DNA of 41,159 bases from Spirochaetota bacterium (GCA_009786125.1 WQTU01000130.1:1-41159); one strand, 5' to 3'. Numbered from the stretch's first letter, positions 33,170-40,930 are shown. Program-made: numbers and translations. Notes: generated by a model from the sequence alone, not told the origin.

Positions 33170-34198
33170 TTACTGGAAGTCAATAAGCTCTACTTCAAAC
33201 ACAAGCCATGTATTTGGAGGAATTACTCCGCCTGCGCCTCTGCTGCCGTAGCCAAGAGCCGGGGGAATTATTAAAGTTCTTTTTTCTCCTCGCGTCATGC
33301 TCATAAGAGCTTCGTTCCATCCTTCAATTACCCTGCCTACTGCAAACTGAACAGGCTCCCCCCTGTCATAAGAGCTGTCGAAAACCCTTCCGTCGAGAAA
33401 CATTCCTTTGTAATGGGTTGTAACGGTAGTTCCCATTCTTGGGGAATCGCCGCCGCGCCCTTCTCTTTCAACTATATACATAAGCCCGCTTGGGGTTCTT
33501 GTTGCATTAGGCCATCTTTCGCTTACAATTTGCTCCTGCCTCGTCATTTCTTCTTCTGCTCTTTGCCTCTCCGCAGCTCCGATCTGGTCAACAAGTCTTC
33601 GGAAAGCAGCCTGATCATTTTCAAAAGCTTCTGCCCTTTCTCCTACTCTTATAATCCTTATGGAGTTAATTCTGTCTCCCTGCCTTATTGCATTTACAAC
33701 ATCTTGCCCGCTAACGACATTGCCGAATACAGTATGGTTTCCGTCAAGCCAGGGAGTGGCTGTGTGTGTAATAAAGAACTGGCTTCCATTGGTGTTTGGC
33801 CCGCTGTTTGCCATGGATAAAATACCGGGACCCGAATGTCTGAGAGAAGGGACAATTTCGTCCGGAAAAGAATAGCCGGGGTTACCGGTGCCATTTCCAA
33901 GAGGACATCCGCCCTGAATCATAAAATTATTTATTACTCTATGGAATATAAGTCCATCATAAAAAGGCTGCCCTGCACCTCGGCTGCCGTCAATTTTTCC
34001 TTCTGCAAGTCCTGTAAAATTTGCAACAGTCATTGGTGTTTTTTCGAATTCAAGATTGATAATAATTCTGCCTCTGTTGGTATCTATTTCCGCATAAAGC
34101 CCGTCCGGCAAGTTTGTAGTTTGCGCACAACTATTAATTGCAGCCAGTGAAAATAACATTATAGTTACTACTCCTTTTAGTATTAATTTTTTTCCCAT
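33170..34198 (-). CDS. Dual-domain peptidyl-prolyl isomerase lipoprotein (cyclophilin + FKBP)
   Basis: The 342-aa product is probably a lipoprotein (LFSLAAINSC, Cys24). Residues about 30-185 are a cyclophilin (FHRVINNFMIQGG, NGSQFFITHTATPWLDGNHT). A charged helical linker of about 50 residues follows, then an FKBP domain (TTHYKGMFLDGRVFDSSYD, VIEGWNEAL, IPPALGYGSRG). Active-site residues of both halves look intact. Fusions in this order are known as CFBP-type dual immunophilins in some bacteria, including spirochaetes. It likely folds periplasmic or outer-membrane clients. AGGAGG lies 13 bases before this ATG; an in-frame upstream ATG at 34249 is less likely. Confidence 0.9.
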   Translation of the reverse strand: MGKKLILKGVVTIMLFSLAAINSCAQTTNLPDGLYAEIDTNRGRIIINLEFEKTPMTVANFTGLAEGKIDGSRGAGQPFYDGLIFHRVINNFMIQGGCPLGNGTGNPGYSFPDEIVPSLRHSGPGILSMANSGPNTNGSQFFITHTATPWLDGNHTVFGNVVSGQDVVNAIRQGDRINSIRIIRVGERAEAFENDQAAFRRLVDQIGAAERQRAEEEMTRQEQIVSERWPNATRTPSGLMYIVEREGRGGDSPRMGTTVTTHYKGMFLDGRVFDSSYDRGEPVQFAVGRVIEGWNEALMSMTRGEKRTLIIPPALGYGSRGAGGVIPPNTWLVFEVELIDFQ

Positions 34199-34546
34199 TA
34201 AGATACTTTGCCCTCCTGTAGGTTGAAAATAAAAGGTATGCTGCCGCAACCTTTTGTTAGCCTCCTCGCTCGGCCGCGAGCAAGCTAAATCTTATAATGA
34301 AAGTTAACATGCCGGAAAATAAAAAGCAACCGTACATCTTGTTTTTCCTTTGAATGTGATAGCTCCCATGAATTATATAGGGGGTATTTCAAATTATATT
34401 TTCTCCGCTGGCAGAGATGCTTGGGTTAGTCCGAGTCATTAATAAAATTAACAGAAAATTGAATCAAACTGCAATTCTTTGAGTTATAGATGTAATCACA
34501 CAAAAAATTGCCTGCCTTGACAGGTACCCGAAAAAAGGTTACATTT
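34199..34546. other. Spacer with a terminator-like stem and partial repeat
   Basis: An AAAAGGT/ACCTTTT stem (34231-34237 and 34249-34255), followed on the minus strand by a T-rich tail, adjoins a partial copy of repeat family 1 (34253-34284, minus). The remainder up to the toxin gene is AT-rich with no recognisable gene or convincing promoter. Confidence 0.45.
34253..34284 (-). repeat. Dispersed repeat family 1 (partial copy)
   Basis: On the minus strand it reads GCTTGCTCGCGGCCGAGCGA followed by GGAGGCTAACAAAAGG, the right half of the family consensus. As in other copies, the CAAAAGG end forms the left arm of a terminator-like stem. Confidence 0.5.
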
Positions 34547-34819
34547 ATGAATGCAAAATATGTAGTAAATATGCCAAAGAAAATTGACAAAGTAAGGCGG
34601 GATATGCCGCAAAATGCAAGAACAGTTTTAGCACAATTGATTGAAGATTTAGAAAAGAGCGGACCTGAGCAAGCGGCTTATCCTAATTACAGTAAGCTTG
34701 GCAAAGAGACTTATCATTGCCATTTAGCTTACAAATGGGTCGCTTGCTGGCGATGCAAAAACGGAGAATATATAGTGGAGGTATACTATGTTGGTAGTCG
34801 TGAAAAAGCCCCCTATTGA
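34547..34819 (+). CDS. RelE/HigB-type toxin
   Basis: The 90-aa product ends in YHCHLAYKWVACWRCKNGEY and EVYYVGSREKAPY, matching the C-terminal half of RelE/ParE-superfamily toxins that cleave ribosome-bound mRNA. The start at 34547 is preferred; an in-frame ATG 39 bases upstream lacks a ribosome site. It overlaps the downstream antitoxin by 32 bp, a toxin-first order as in higBA. Confidence 0.75.
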   Translation: MNAKYVVNMPKKIDKVRRDMPQNARTVLAQLIEDLEKSGPEQAAYPNYSKLGKETYHCHLAYKWVACWRCKNGEYIVEVYYVGSREKAPY

Positions 34820-35150
34820 ATTTACAATAGAAGGGAATATACCTGAAAAACTTCTTAAGTTTATAAAAAAAGACTATGGGGATGATGTAAAAATTGAAGA
34901 CGATGACGATGAGTTGGTTATAGCAACAGAAATGGAATGGTACAAAGAGGAGAAGGCAAAACAAACGCCCGGAGGAAATATGTGTTTTTACAGAAGGCTT
35001 CATAAACTAACCCAGCAACAGCTTGGAAAAAAATTGGAAATCACAAAACAAGAAGTGTCGAACATGGAGAATAATATTGTTCCCATAAGCAGACAAATGG
35101 CTCATAAGCTTGCCGAAATTTTTAACGTGCATGCAGAAAAATTTATTTGA
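34788..35150 (+). CDS. XRE-family antitoxin with acidic N-terminal domain
   Basis: The 120-aa product has an acidic N-terminal domain of about 65 residues (IEGNIPEKLLKFIKKDYGDD, EDDDDELV) that could bind the basic toxin. An XRE helix-turn-helix follows (LTQQQLGKKLEITKQEVSNM) that could autoregulate the operon. GGAGG lies about 7 bases before the ATG, inside the toxin gene. Its stop codon adjoins a repeat family 1 element and a terminator. Confidence 0.78.
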   Translation: MLVVVKKPPIEFTIEGNIPEKLLKFIKKDYGDDVKIEDDDDELVIATEMEWYKEEKAKQTPGGNMCFYRRLHKLTQQQLGKKLEITKQEVSNMENNIVPISRQMAHKLAEIFNVHAEKFI

Positions 35151-35228
35151 CGACAAAGCGAGGTCGCGGGCAAACGTAGTTTGCACACAAAGTACCCCTT
35201 GTGGGTGTGACCGAGCGAGGAGGCAAAC
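35151..35228 (+). repeat. Dispersed repeat family 1 (copy 3)
   Basis: It contains GACAAAGCGAGGTCGCGGGC, a perfect GCAAAC-gta-GTTTGC hairpin, a CACAA/TTGTG hairpin and GTGACCGAGCGAGGAGGCAA. It begins directly after the antitoxin stop codon and its end merges with the following terminator stem, as in copy 1. Confidence 0.7.
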
Positions 35229-35270
35229 AAAAAGTGTTACCTTGCTGAAAATAGCGGGGTAACACTTTTT
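35229..35270. terminator. Bidirectional terminator between antitoxin and deoR-family gene
   Basis: A perfect 13-bp stem, AAAAAGTGTTACC (35229-35241) with GGTAACACTTTTT (35258-35270), has A- and T-runs at its ends, so it can serve both convergent genes. Confidence 0.92.
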
Positions 35271-35294
35271 ATTTAAATAGAATCATCCTGTTTC

Positions 35295-36071
35295 TTAGCT
35301 TCCTGCGCGAATGATTCTCACGCCATTTCGCGCAAAGTTTTGCAAAATCCCGTCATCCAGTCGGGAATCAGTAATAATGCACTCAACGCTGCTCAAATCA
35401 GCCACCTTGACAAGCGATATCTCATTAAAAATAGTGCTGACCGCAACCAGAATCCTGCGCTGCGCAATTTCCGCCATCACCTTTTTGGCCTCCACTTCTA
35501 CAATACCAAAATCCGTTATGCCATTCTCAAGTGAAACCCCGTTGGCGCTGACAAAATACAAATCCACATTATACTGCCGCATATTCGCAAGACACATATC
35601 GCCAACCACAGCCAACTGATCCCCTAACAACCGCCCGCCGGGAATAATAATGTCGAAAGACTTGGCATCGGAAAGCTCTGTCGCGATTGCGAGCGAGTTC
35701 GTTAGTATCGTAAGCTGCGAGAATTTCTTTTTGATTGCTTTGGCAACTTCCAGATTGGTTGTGCTAATATCCAGAGCTATTGACATTCCTTCCTGCACAA
35801 AATCACAAGCTGCTTCGGCTATCTCAATCTTTTCATCGATATGGAGCGCTTTCCTGTCTACATATCTGGGCGCACTAAAACCAAAATCCCCGCTTGTCGC
35901 GCCGCCATGAACTTTTGTAAGCTGACCTGCAGCATCCAGGAAAGCAAGATCCCGCCGAATCGTTTCGCCGGATACCTGAAACCGAGTAATCAAATCATCA
36001 GTCTTTACCGAACCATGCTTTTGAAGCAGCTCGAGAATTATTTTACATCTTTCGTCGGATGCTATGCCCAT
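35295..36071 (-). CDS. DeoR/GlpR family transcriptional regulator
   Basis: The 258-aa product has the N-terminal DeoR helix-turn-helix (HGSVKTDDLITRFQVSGETIRRDL, with VHGGA just after) and the C-terminal sugar-phosphate sensor domain (LTILTNSLAIATEL, PGGRLLGDQLAVVG, ILVAVSTIF). Members usually repress sugar or polyol genes and respond to a phosphorylated intermediate. It is divergent from the DUF1015 gene. Identical 13-bp repeats on both sides of the divergent promoter are likely binding sites. Confidence 0.9.
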   Translation of the reverse strand: MGIASDERCKIILELLQKHGSVKTDDLITRFQVSGETIRRDLAFLDAAGQLTKVHGGATSGDFGFSAPRYVDRKALHIDEKIEIAEAACDFVQEGMSIALDISTTNLEVAKAIKKKFSQLTILTNSLAIATELSDAKSFDIIIPGGRLLGDQLAVVGDMCLANMRQYNVDLYFVSANGVSLENGITDFGIVEVEAKKVMAEIAQRRILVAVSTIFNEISLVKVADLSSVECIITDSRLDDGILQNFARNGVRIIRAGS

Positions 36072-36103
36072 ATCAATCCTTTTTAAGCCAACTAATTATA
36101 CTC

Positions 36104-36116
36104 AAAACCACATTAT
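36104..36116. promoter_or_regulatory. Putative operator 1 of the DeoR-family regulator
   Basis: AAAACCACATTAT is repeated exactly at 36205-36217, 101 bp away. This copy lies 33 bp upstream of the deoR-family start codon. Confidence 0.5.
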
Positions 36117-36159
36117 AGCAAAAAAATGCAAAAAATCAAAGGAAATTTTATAAAAATTA

Positions 36160-36190
36160 TTGACAAATGTTGTTTATTATGATATATAAT
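36160..36190 (+). promoter_or_regulatory. Promoter of the DUF1015 gene
   Basis: TTGACA (36160-36165) is followed by TATAAT (36185-36190, 19-bp spacing) or the overlapping TATATA (36183-36188, 17-bp spacing). Confidence 0.65.
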
Positions 36191-36204
36191 AACTAAGTAC
36201 AGGA

Positions 36205-36217
36205 AAAACCACATTAT
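36205..36217. promoter_or_regulatory. Putative operator 2 of the DeoR-family regulator
   Basis: This second exact copy of AAAACCACATTAT starts about 8 bases beyond the expected transcript start of the DUF1015 gene, where a bound repressor would block it. A partial repeat (CCACATAA) follows. Confidence 0.5.
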
Positions 36218-36279
36218 TCCACATAAATCAAATACTTGATGGGTTAGTGCCTGAGAATTATTCAAAAGGAGAACTTAAT

Positions 36280-37527
36280 ATGGCAGCAATAAGACCTTTT
36301 CAAGCTTTTCGGCCAAAGCCGGAGTTTGCAGAAAAAGTAGCAGCTCTTCCCTATGATGTCCTTGACCGCGAGCAGGCATTAAAAATAGCAAAAGACAATC
36401 CTTATTCATTTTTACATGTGGATAAAGCAGAGATCGATCTTGACCCCTCTGTTAATCCCTACGACCAAATGGTTTACCAAAAAGCTGCGGAAAACCTGAA
36501 TGGGCTTATTTCCAAAGAAATTCTGATTCAGGACAAGGCTCCCTGTTACTATATCTACAGCCTTGCAACGCGCGGCAGAACCCAAACTGGTCTGGTTTGC
36601 TGTACTTCGATTGACGACTATCTGAACAAAGTCATAAAGTGCCACGAGTTTACCCTTGCTCCAAAGGAACAGGATCGCATCAACCACGTAAATACGCTGG
36701 ATGCCAATACCGGACCTATTTTTATGGCTTGCCGCCCCAACTCTATGTTGTCTGATACAATGAGGATATGGGTTGGTACGCATAAGCCAATCTATAATTT
36801 TAAAGCAGATAACGGAGTCGCGCACGCTGTATGGGTAATTGACGATAAATATACTATCGAAAAGCTTACAAAAATCGCCAAAGATATCGACAGCCTTTAT
36901 ATTGCCGATGGTCACCACAGGACTGCTGCTGCTGCCAAGGTTGGTCAGATGCGGCGCGAAGCGCTTCCCGGCTATACTGGAGAAGAGGAGTTCAATTCCT
37001 TTCTGGCAGTTATTTTTCCTTCTGATCAATTGGAAATTCTCGATTACAATCGCGTGGTACAGGATCTTAATGGATACACGAAAGAACAGTTTTTGGAGAA
37101 GCTAACGGAAAACTTTACTGTTGAGCCATATACAGGGGCAGGAGCTTTTGTTCCAAATCAAAGGCGCACATTCGGCATATATCTGGAAGAGAAGTGGTAC
37201 AAACTTACAGCCAAGCCGCATATTTGTGATGATAGTAACCCGGAGAAAGGACTGGATGTCTGGATTCTCCACGATCATTTGCTGGAGCCTGTTCTTGGCA
37301 TTGTAAATCCTCGCACAGACAAGCGCATTGCTTTTTACGGCGGTCTCGACGGGCTTAAAGAAATAAAAGAAAAAGTAGAATCCGGCTGGAAAATTGCCTT
37401 TGCTCTTTATCCGCCATCGATGGATGAGTTTATGGAGATTGCAGATTACGGCAAGGTAATGCCGCCGAAATCCACCTGGTTTGAGCCGCTTTTGTTAAGC
37501 GGACTGTTTATACATAAACTTAGCTAA
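36280..37527 (+). CDS. DUF1015 family protein, candidate serine-metabolism enzyme
   Basis: The 415-aa product matches the DUF1015 pattern: N-terminal IRPFQAFRPKPEFAEKVAAL and PYDVLDREQA, central KCHEFTLAPKEQDRINHV, and YIADGHHRTAAAAKV with DGHHR at residues 210-214. The DGHHR-type motif resembles that of ParB-like serine kinases (SerK, SbnI), and DUF1015 genes often accompany serA/serC. A role in converting serine and phosphoserine is therefore possible but unproven. AAAGGAG lies 8 bases before the ATG. It is convergent with serA across a shared terminator. Confidence 0.85.
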   Translation: MAAIRPFQAFRPKPEFAEKVAALPYDVLDREQALKIAKDNPYSFLHVDKAEIDLDPSVNPYDQMVYQKAAENLNGLISKEILIQDKAPCYYIYSLATRGRTQTGLVCCTSIDDYLNKVIKCHEFTLAPKEQDRINHVNTLDANTGPIFMACRPNSMLSDTMRIWVGTHKPIYNFKADNGVAHAVWVIDDKYTIEKLTKIAKDIDSLYIADGHHRTAAAAKVGQMRREALPGYTGEEEFNSFLAVIFPSDQLEILDYNRVVQDLNGYTKEQFLEKLTENFTVEPYTGAGAFVPNQRRTFGIYLEEKWYKLTAKPHICDDSNPEKGLDVWILHDHLLEPVLGIVNPRTDKRIAFYGGLDGLKEIKEKVESGWKIAFALYPPSMDEFMEIADYGKVMPPKSTWFEPLLLSGLFIHKLS

Positions 37528-37612
37528 TTTGTTATTATCTTTTTCCAGAGGGGAACCTTCGTTCGCTAATGCTCTCTCGGCGGGAAGTTCCGAATCTGAC
37601 GAATTCCCTTTT

Positions 37613-37652
37613 AAAAAAAGGGCTGTCCTAAAACTTTTAGGCAGCCCCTTTT
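37613..37652. terminator. Bidirectional terminator between DUF1015 and serA
   Basis: A long stem with one internal mismatch (AAAAGGGCTG.CCTAAAA pairing with TTTTAGG.AGCCCCTTTT, single-base loop) has A/T runs on both sides. Confidence 0.9.
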
Positions 37653-37676
37653 AATTTTAAATTAACTAACCAAAGC

Positions 37677-38855
37677 TTAAACTTTTGGTATATCTATTTT
37701 TCTTACAGAAATAATTCCTTCAATTGATTTTAGTTTCTGAATAACGTCATCAGAAATATCAGAATCAGTATCAACAAGGTTGTACGCAACATCATTTCTG
37801 TGCTTGTTAAAATATTCACTAATATTTATCTTACTTTCAGCAAGAGTAGATGTAATCGCCGCTATAATAGCAGGAACATTTTTGTTCGTAATCGCAAGCC
37901 TCGTTGTTCCGTTAAAAGCCATTTTACATTCCGGAAAGTTTACAGAATTTTTTATGTTTCCTGTTTCAAGATAATCCATAATCTGCAAAGCAGCCATTGT
38001 CGCACAGTTGTCTTCAGCCTCTTCTGTCGATGCTCCAAGATGCGGAATACATATAACATTGTCTGTTTTAATAAGATCTTCATCCGGAAAATCTGTTACA
38101 TAACAAGATACTATTCCTTCTGCAAGAGCTTCTTTAAGATCCGCATTGTTTACAATACCGCCGCGCGCAAAGTTGATTATTACAGCCCCTTTTTTCATAA
38201 TCTTAAACTTATCTTTGTTTATCAATCCCTTTGTATCATCTTTAAGCGGCATATGAATCGAAATAAAATCAGAATTAGCAAGAACATCATCAAGACTTAC
38301 ACCTTTTTTTGTGTCTCTTGATAAACCCCATGCAGATTCTACGGAAATAAACGGGTCATATCCTGTTACTTTCATGCCAAGCGCAGAAGCATCATTTGCA
38401 ACCTTTACTCCAATTGCGCCAAGGCCTACAACGCCAAGGGTTTTGCCTCTTATTTCCGTGCCGGCAAAAAGCGATTTTCCTTTTTCAATAAGTTTTGGAA
38501 TCTCGTCTCCGGAAGTTGCAAGATTTTTTGTCCATACCATTGCATTGCCCAATTTTCTTGCGGAAATAATCAAAGAAGCAAGAACAAGTTCTTTAACACT
38601 GTTTGCATTGGCGCCCGGAGTATTAAAAACAACAATTCCTCTGTCTGTACATTTCGGAATAGGAATATTGTTTGTCCCCGCGCCGGCTCTTGCAACCGCA
38701 AGAACAGACTCCGGTATTTCCATATTGTGCATATCAAAACTTCTTAAAATTATTGCATCGGGATTCACGATTTCAGATGCAGTTTCATATTTGTCTCTTG
38801 GCAAAAGGTTAAGACCTGTTGCTGATATTTTGTTTAAAGTTTGTATTTTGTACAT
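37677..38855 (-). CDS. serA: D-3-phosphoglycerate dehydrogenase with C-terminal ACT domain
   Basis: The 392-aa product catalyses the first step of serine synthesis. It has the NAD motif GVVGLGAIG, the catalytic Arg in NFARGGIV, the His in PHLGASTEEAEDNC, and a C-terminal ACT domain (NVPAIIAAITSTLAESKINI) that may bind serine for feedback control. It starts on the last base of the serC stop codon (TAATG overlap), so the two are coupled. Confidence 0.94.
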   Translation of the reverse strand: MYKIQTLNKISATGLNLLPRDKYETASEIVNPDAIILRSFDMHNMEIPESVLAVARAGAGTNNIPIPKCTDRGIVVFNTPGANANSVKELVLASLIISARKLGNAMVWTKNLATSGDEIPKLIEKGKSLFAGTEIRGKTLGVVGLGAIGVKVANDASALGMKVTGYDPFISVESAWGLSRDTKKGVSLDDVLANSDFISIHMPLKDDTKGLINKDKFKIMKKGAVIINFARGGIVNNADLKEALAEGIVSCYVTDFPDEDLIKTDNVICIPHLGASTEEAEDNCATMAALQIMDYLETGNIKNSVNFPECKMAFNGTTRLAITNKNVPAIIAAITSTLAESKINISEYFNKHRNDVAYNLVDTDSDISDDVIQKLKSIEGIISVRKIDIPKV

Positions 38856-39928
38856 TAACTATTCTCCTGTTCAAATTTTTTCATTAATTCCACAAGGCCT
38901 TTAACGCCTTCGATTGGCATAGCATTGTAGATACTTGCTCTCATTCCGCCTACAGACCTATGGCCCTTAAGCTCAACAAATCCCTGCTTCTTCGCCGTAT
39001 CAATAAACTTTTTGTTTAAATCATCATTCGGAAGAATAAAAGGAATATTCATAAGCGACCTGTCTTCCTTTGCGGCAGTTCCCTGAAACAGTTTTGAATT
39101 GTCAAGGAAGTCATACAGAAGCCCTGCTTTTTTAATATTTTTTTCTTCTATAGCTTTAACTCCGCCCTCTGCTTTGACCCATTCAAGAACAAGTTTAAGT
39201 ATGTATATAGAATAACATGGAGGCGTATTGTAAAGCGACTTGTTTTCATCGTGTATCTTGTACTGAAGCATCGTTGGCGTTCCAGGGAGGCAATTTCCAA
39301 TAAGGTCTTTTCTCATAATAACAAGAGCTACACCGGATGGTCCAAGATTTTTTTGCGCGCCCGCATAGATAAGCCCGAACTTCGATACATCAAGCTGCTC
39401 AGAAAGAATATTCGAAGACATATCCGCAACAAGAGGAAGATTCCCCGTCTGCGGAAGCGTTGCATAGCGCGTGCCTGTAATTGTTTCGTTAGACGTTATG
39501 TGAACATAATCAGAATCCGGATTAAAAGCACTAACCTTTGGAATGTACGAAAAGTTCTTGTCTTTGGAAGACCCGACAATCCTTACTTCTCCGAAAATTT
39601 GAGCATCCTTTATCGCCTTGTCTGCCCATGCTCCGGTGTGGATATAATCAGCCTTTTTATTCTTAAAGAGGTTAAGAGGAACCATCGCAAACTGCGTAGA
39701 TGCTCCGCCCTGCAGAAACATAACCGAATAATTTTCCGGAACCCCCATAAGCTCCCTTACCAGCGCTTCTGCTGTTGTTATTATCCCCTCAAAAGCCGCT
39801 GATCTGTGACTCATTTCCATTACAGACATTCCTGTGCCGCCATAATTTACCAGCTCTGTCTGTGCTTTTTTTAGAACCTCAAGCGGAAGCCCGGCAGGTC
39901 CTGCAGAAAAATTAAATACTCTGTCCAT
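38855..39928 (-). CDS. serC: Phosphoserine aminotransferase
   Basis: The 357-aa PLP enzyme makes phosphoserine from 3-phosphohydroxypyruvate. It has FSAGPAGLPLEVL at the N-terminus, SHRSAAFEGI, the PLP Lys in YAGAQKNLGPSGV, and KGHRSVGGMRASIYNAMP near the end. AAGGAG lies 9 bases upstream. No phosphoserine phosphatase (serB) is present in the window. It lies about 100 bp downstream of rex in the same direction. Confidence 0.95.
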   Translation of the reverse strand: MDRVFNFSAGPAGLPLEVLKKAQTELVNYGGTGMSVMEMSHRSAAFEGIITTAEALVRELMGVPENYSVMFLQGGASTQFAMVPLNLFKNKKADYIHTGAWADKAIKDAQIFGEVRIVGSSKDKNFSYIPKVSAFNPDSDYVHITSNETITGTRYATLPQTGNLPLVADMSSNILSEQLDVSKFGLIYAGAQKNLGPSGVALVIMRKDLIGNCLPGTPTMLQYKIHDENKSLYNTPPCYSIYILKLVLEWVKAEGGVKAIEEKNIKKAGLLYDFLDNSKLFQGTAAKEDRSLMNIPFILPNDDLNKKFIDTAKKQGFVELKGHRSVGGMRASIYNAMPIEGVKGLVELMKKFEQENS

Positions 39929-40026
39929 TTTTTTTACTCCTTATGTTGTTTCAGAACTATCTTTATAACTATTGAGAATTAGCTGCATTCAAAAGCCGCC
40001 GCCGGCGCTCGCTCTGCGCGTGCTTT

Positions 40027-40090
40027 TCACGTATCGCAACATTGTTGCTGCGCTGAGCGCGACATGCTTCGCAATGTCGCAGAAAGCAAA
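40027..40090. repeat. Palindromic element at the 3' end of rex
   Basis: Two adjacent hairpins, GCAACA-T-TGTTGC (40037-40049) and GCGACAT with ATGTCGC (between about 40060 and 40080), lie inside the last codons and stop region of rex. A GC-rich stretch (GCCGCCGCCGGCGC) follows just beyond. They resemble the palindromic blocks elsewhere in the window. Confidence 0.55.
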
Positions 40091-40683
40091 CGCAATTCTT
40101 CAACAAGATATATATTTCTTATTTGAACCCCATTCCTGGGGGCAATAATTATAGGCGAAAAATTAAGTATGCCCTTCACCCCGCCTGCAATAAGCCGCTC
40201 AGCGCTCTTAACCGCATTTTCCGGGTTAACCGCAAGAATCGCATACTCAATCCCAAGCTCCCGCACCTTTTCTTCTATTTTATAGACATGAAAAAGCGGA
40301 ACATTCGTCGAAATAATTTCCATTCTGTTTGTATTGCTGTCAAACCCCGCCGCAATTTCGAACTCCGAACTCCCTGCATCAGGATTGCTCAGCATCGCCG
40401 CGCCAAACATATCAAGCCCCACAACACAAACCCGTTTCTTTTTTTTAAAGTCAAAAGTCGCGCTTATGACATTTTTAAGATCCTCAAGAACATATCCGTC
40501 CTTCCCTCCCTCAAGAGCCTCAGTCATACTGATATCCTTTCGGATACTGTGCGCATGAAACCCCGTAAGAGTGCCAAGCTCCGCAGACGAAATCTTTTCT
40601 TTCCCCTCTTTCTTTACGCTCTGCAAAAGGCTAAAGAGCTTTGTTAATCTTTCTACTGACGGAAACGGAATACTTTCTTTCAT
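40027..40683 (-). CDS. rex: Redox-sensing transcriptional repressor Rex, variant NADH motif
   Basis: The product is 218 aa from this start, chosen because the alternative ATG at 40704 abuts the operator and has no ribosome site. An N-terminal winged helix includes FHAHSIRKDIS, followed by a Rossmann domain (KKRVCVVGLDMFGAAML). Rex senses the NADH/NAD+ ratio and represses fermentative or respiratory genes when NAD+ is high. The usual GxGxxG appears as GLDMFG, with Asp in place of the second Gly. The last 10-15 residues (SMSRSAQQQCCDT) are encoded by palindromic DNA and look unlike normal Rex ends. Confidence 0.85.
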   Translation of the reverse strand: MKESIPFPSVERLTKLFSLLQSVKKEGKEKISSAELGTLTGFHAHSIRKDISMTEALEGGKDGYVLEDLKNVISATFDFKKKKRVCVVGLDMFGAAMLSNPDAGSSEFEIAAGFDSNTNRMEIISTNVPLFHVYKIEEKVRELGIEYAILAVNPENAVKSAERLIAGGVKGILNFSPIIIAPRNGVQIRNIYLVEELRLLSATLRSMSRSAQQQCCDT

Positions 40684-40705
40684 AATCTCTTTTGAAACTT
40701 TCATC

Positions 40706-40753
40706 TGTGAAATATTTCACAGATAGGATAGCTCTTTTTATTTTTCTTGTCAA
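40706..40753 (-). promoter_or_regulatory. rex promoter with Rex operator
   Basis: On the minus strand TTGACA (40753-40748) and TATCCT (40730-40725) are 17 bp apart. The expected start falls in the palindrome TGTGAAATATTTCACA (40706-40721; extended by C/G to 18 bp). This fits the Rex half-sites TGTGA/TCACA with a 6-base spacer, so autorepression is likely. Confidence 0.8.
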
Positions 40754-40930
40754 CATTTTTTTAAAAAATTATTTTTTTGTTTTTTTACACTATGTTGTAA
40801 TGAGATAACTTTTTTCATGCGTTTGGCGGAATATTTAGTAAAATTTTACTTGTATAATTCCAAATAAGACTGATAAAATACCATACTAATGAATTTTGAA
40901 CAACAAGCTGTGGCACAAGCGCACAGCAAC
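40754..40930. other. AT-rich spacer upstream of rex
   Basis: Poly-T/A tracts are followed by a plus-strand TATAAT (40853-40858) and an ATG at 40889. That ATG opens a 41-codon frame running through the AAGAC tandem repeat (five KTRQD units) and stopping at 41012-41014. No Shine-Dalgarno or homology supports a gene. Confidence 0.35.

Noticed and set aside
32306-33251. Plus-strand frames of 80-130 codons opposite radA
   Set aside because: They arise from the low-complexity insertions of radA read in reverse (Leu/Cys/Ala runs) and lack start signals.
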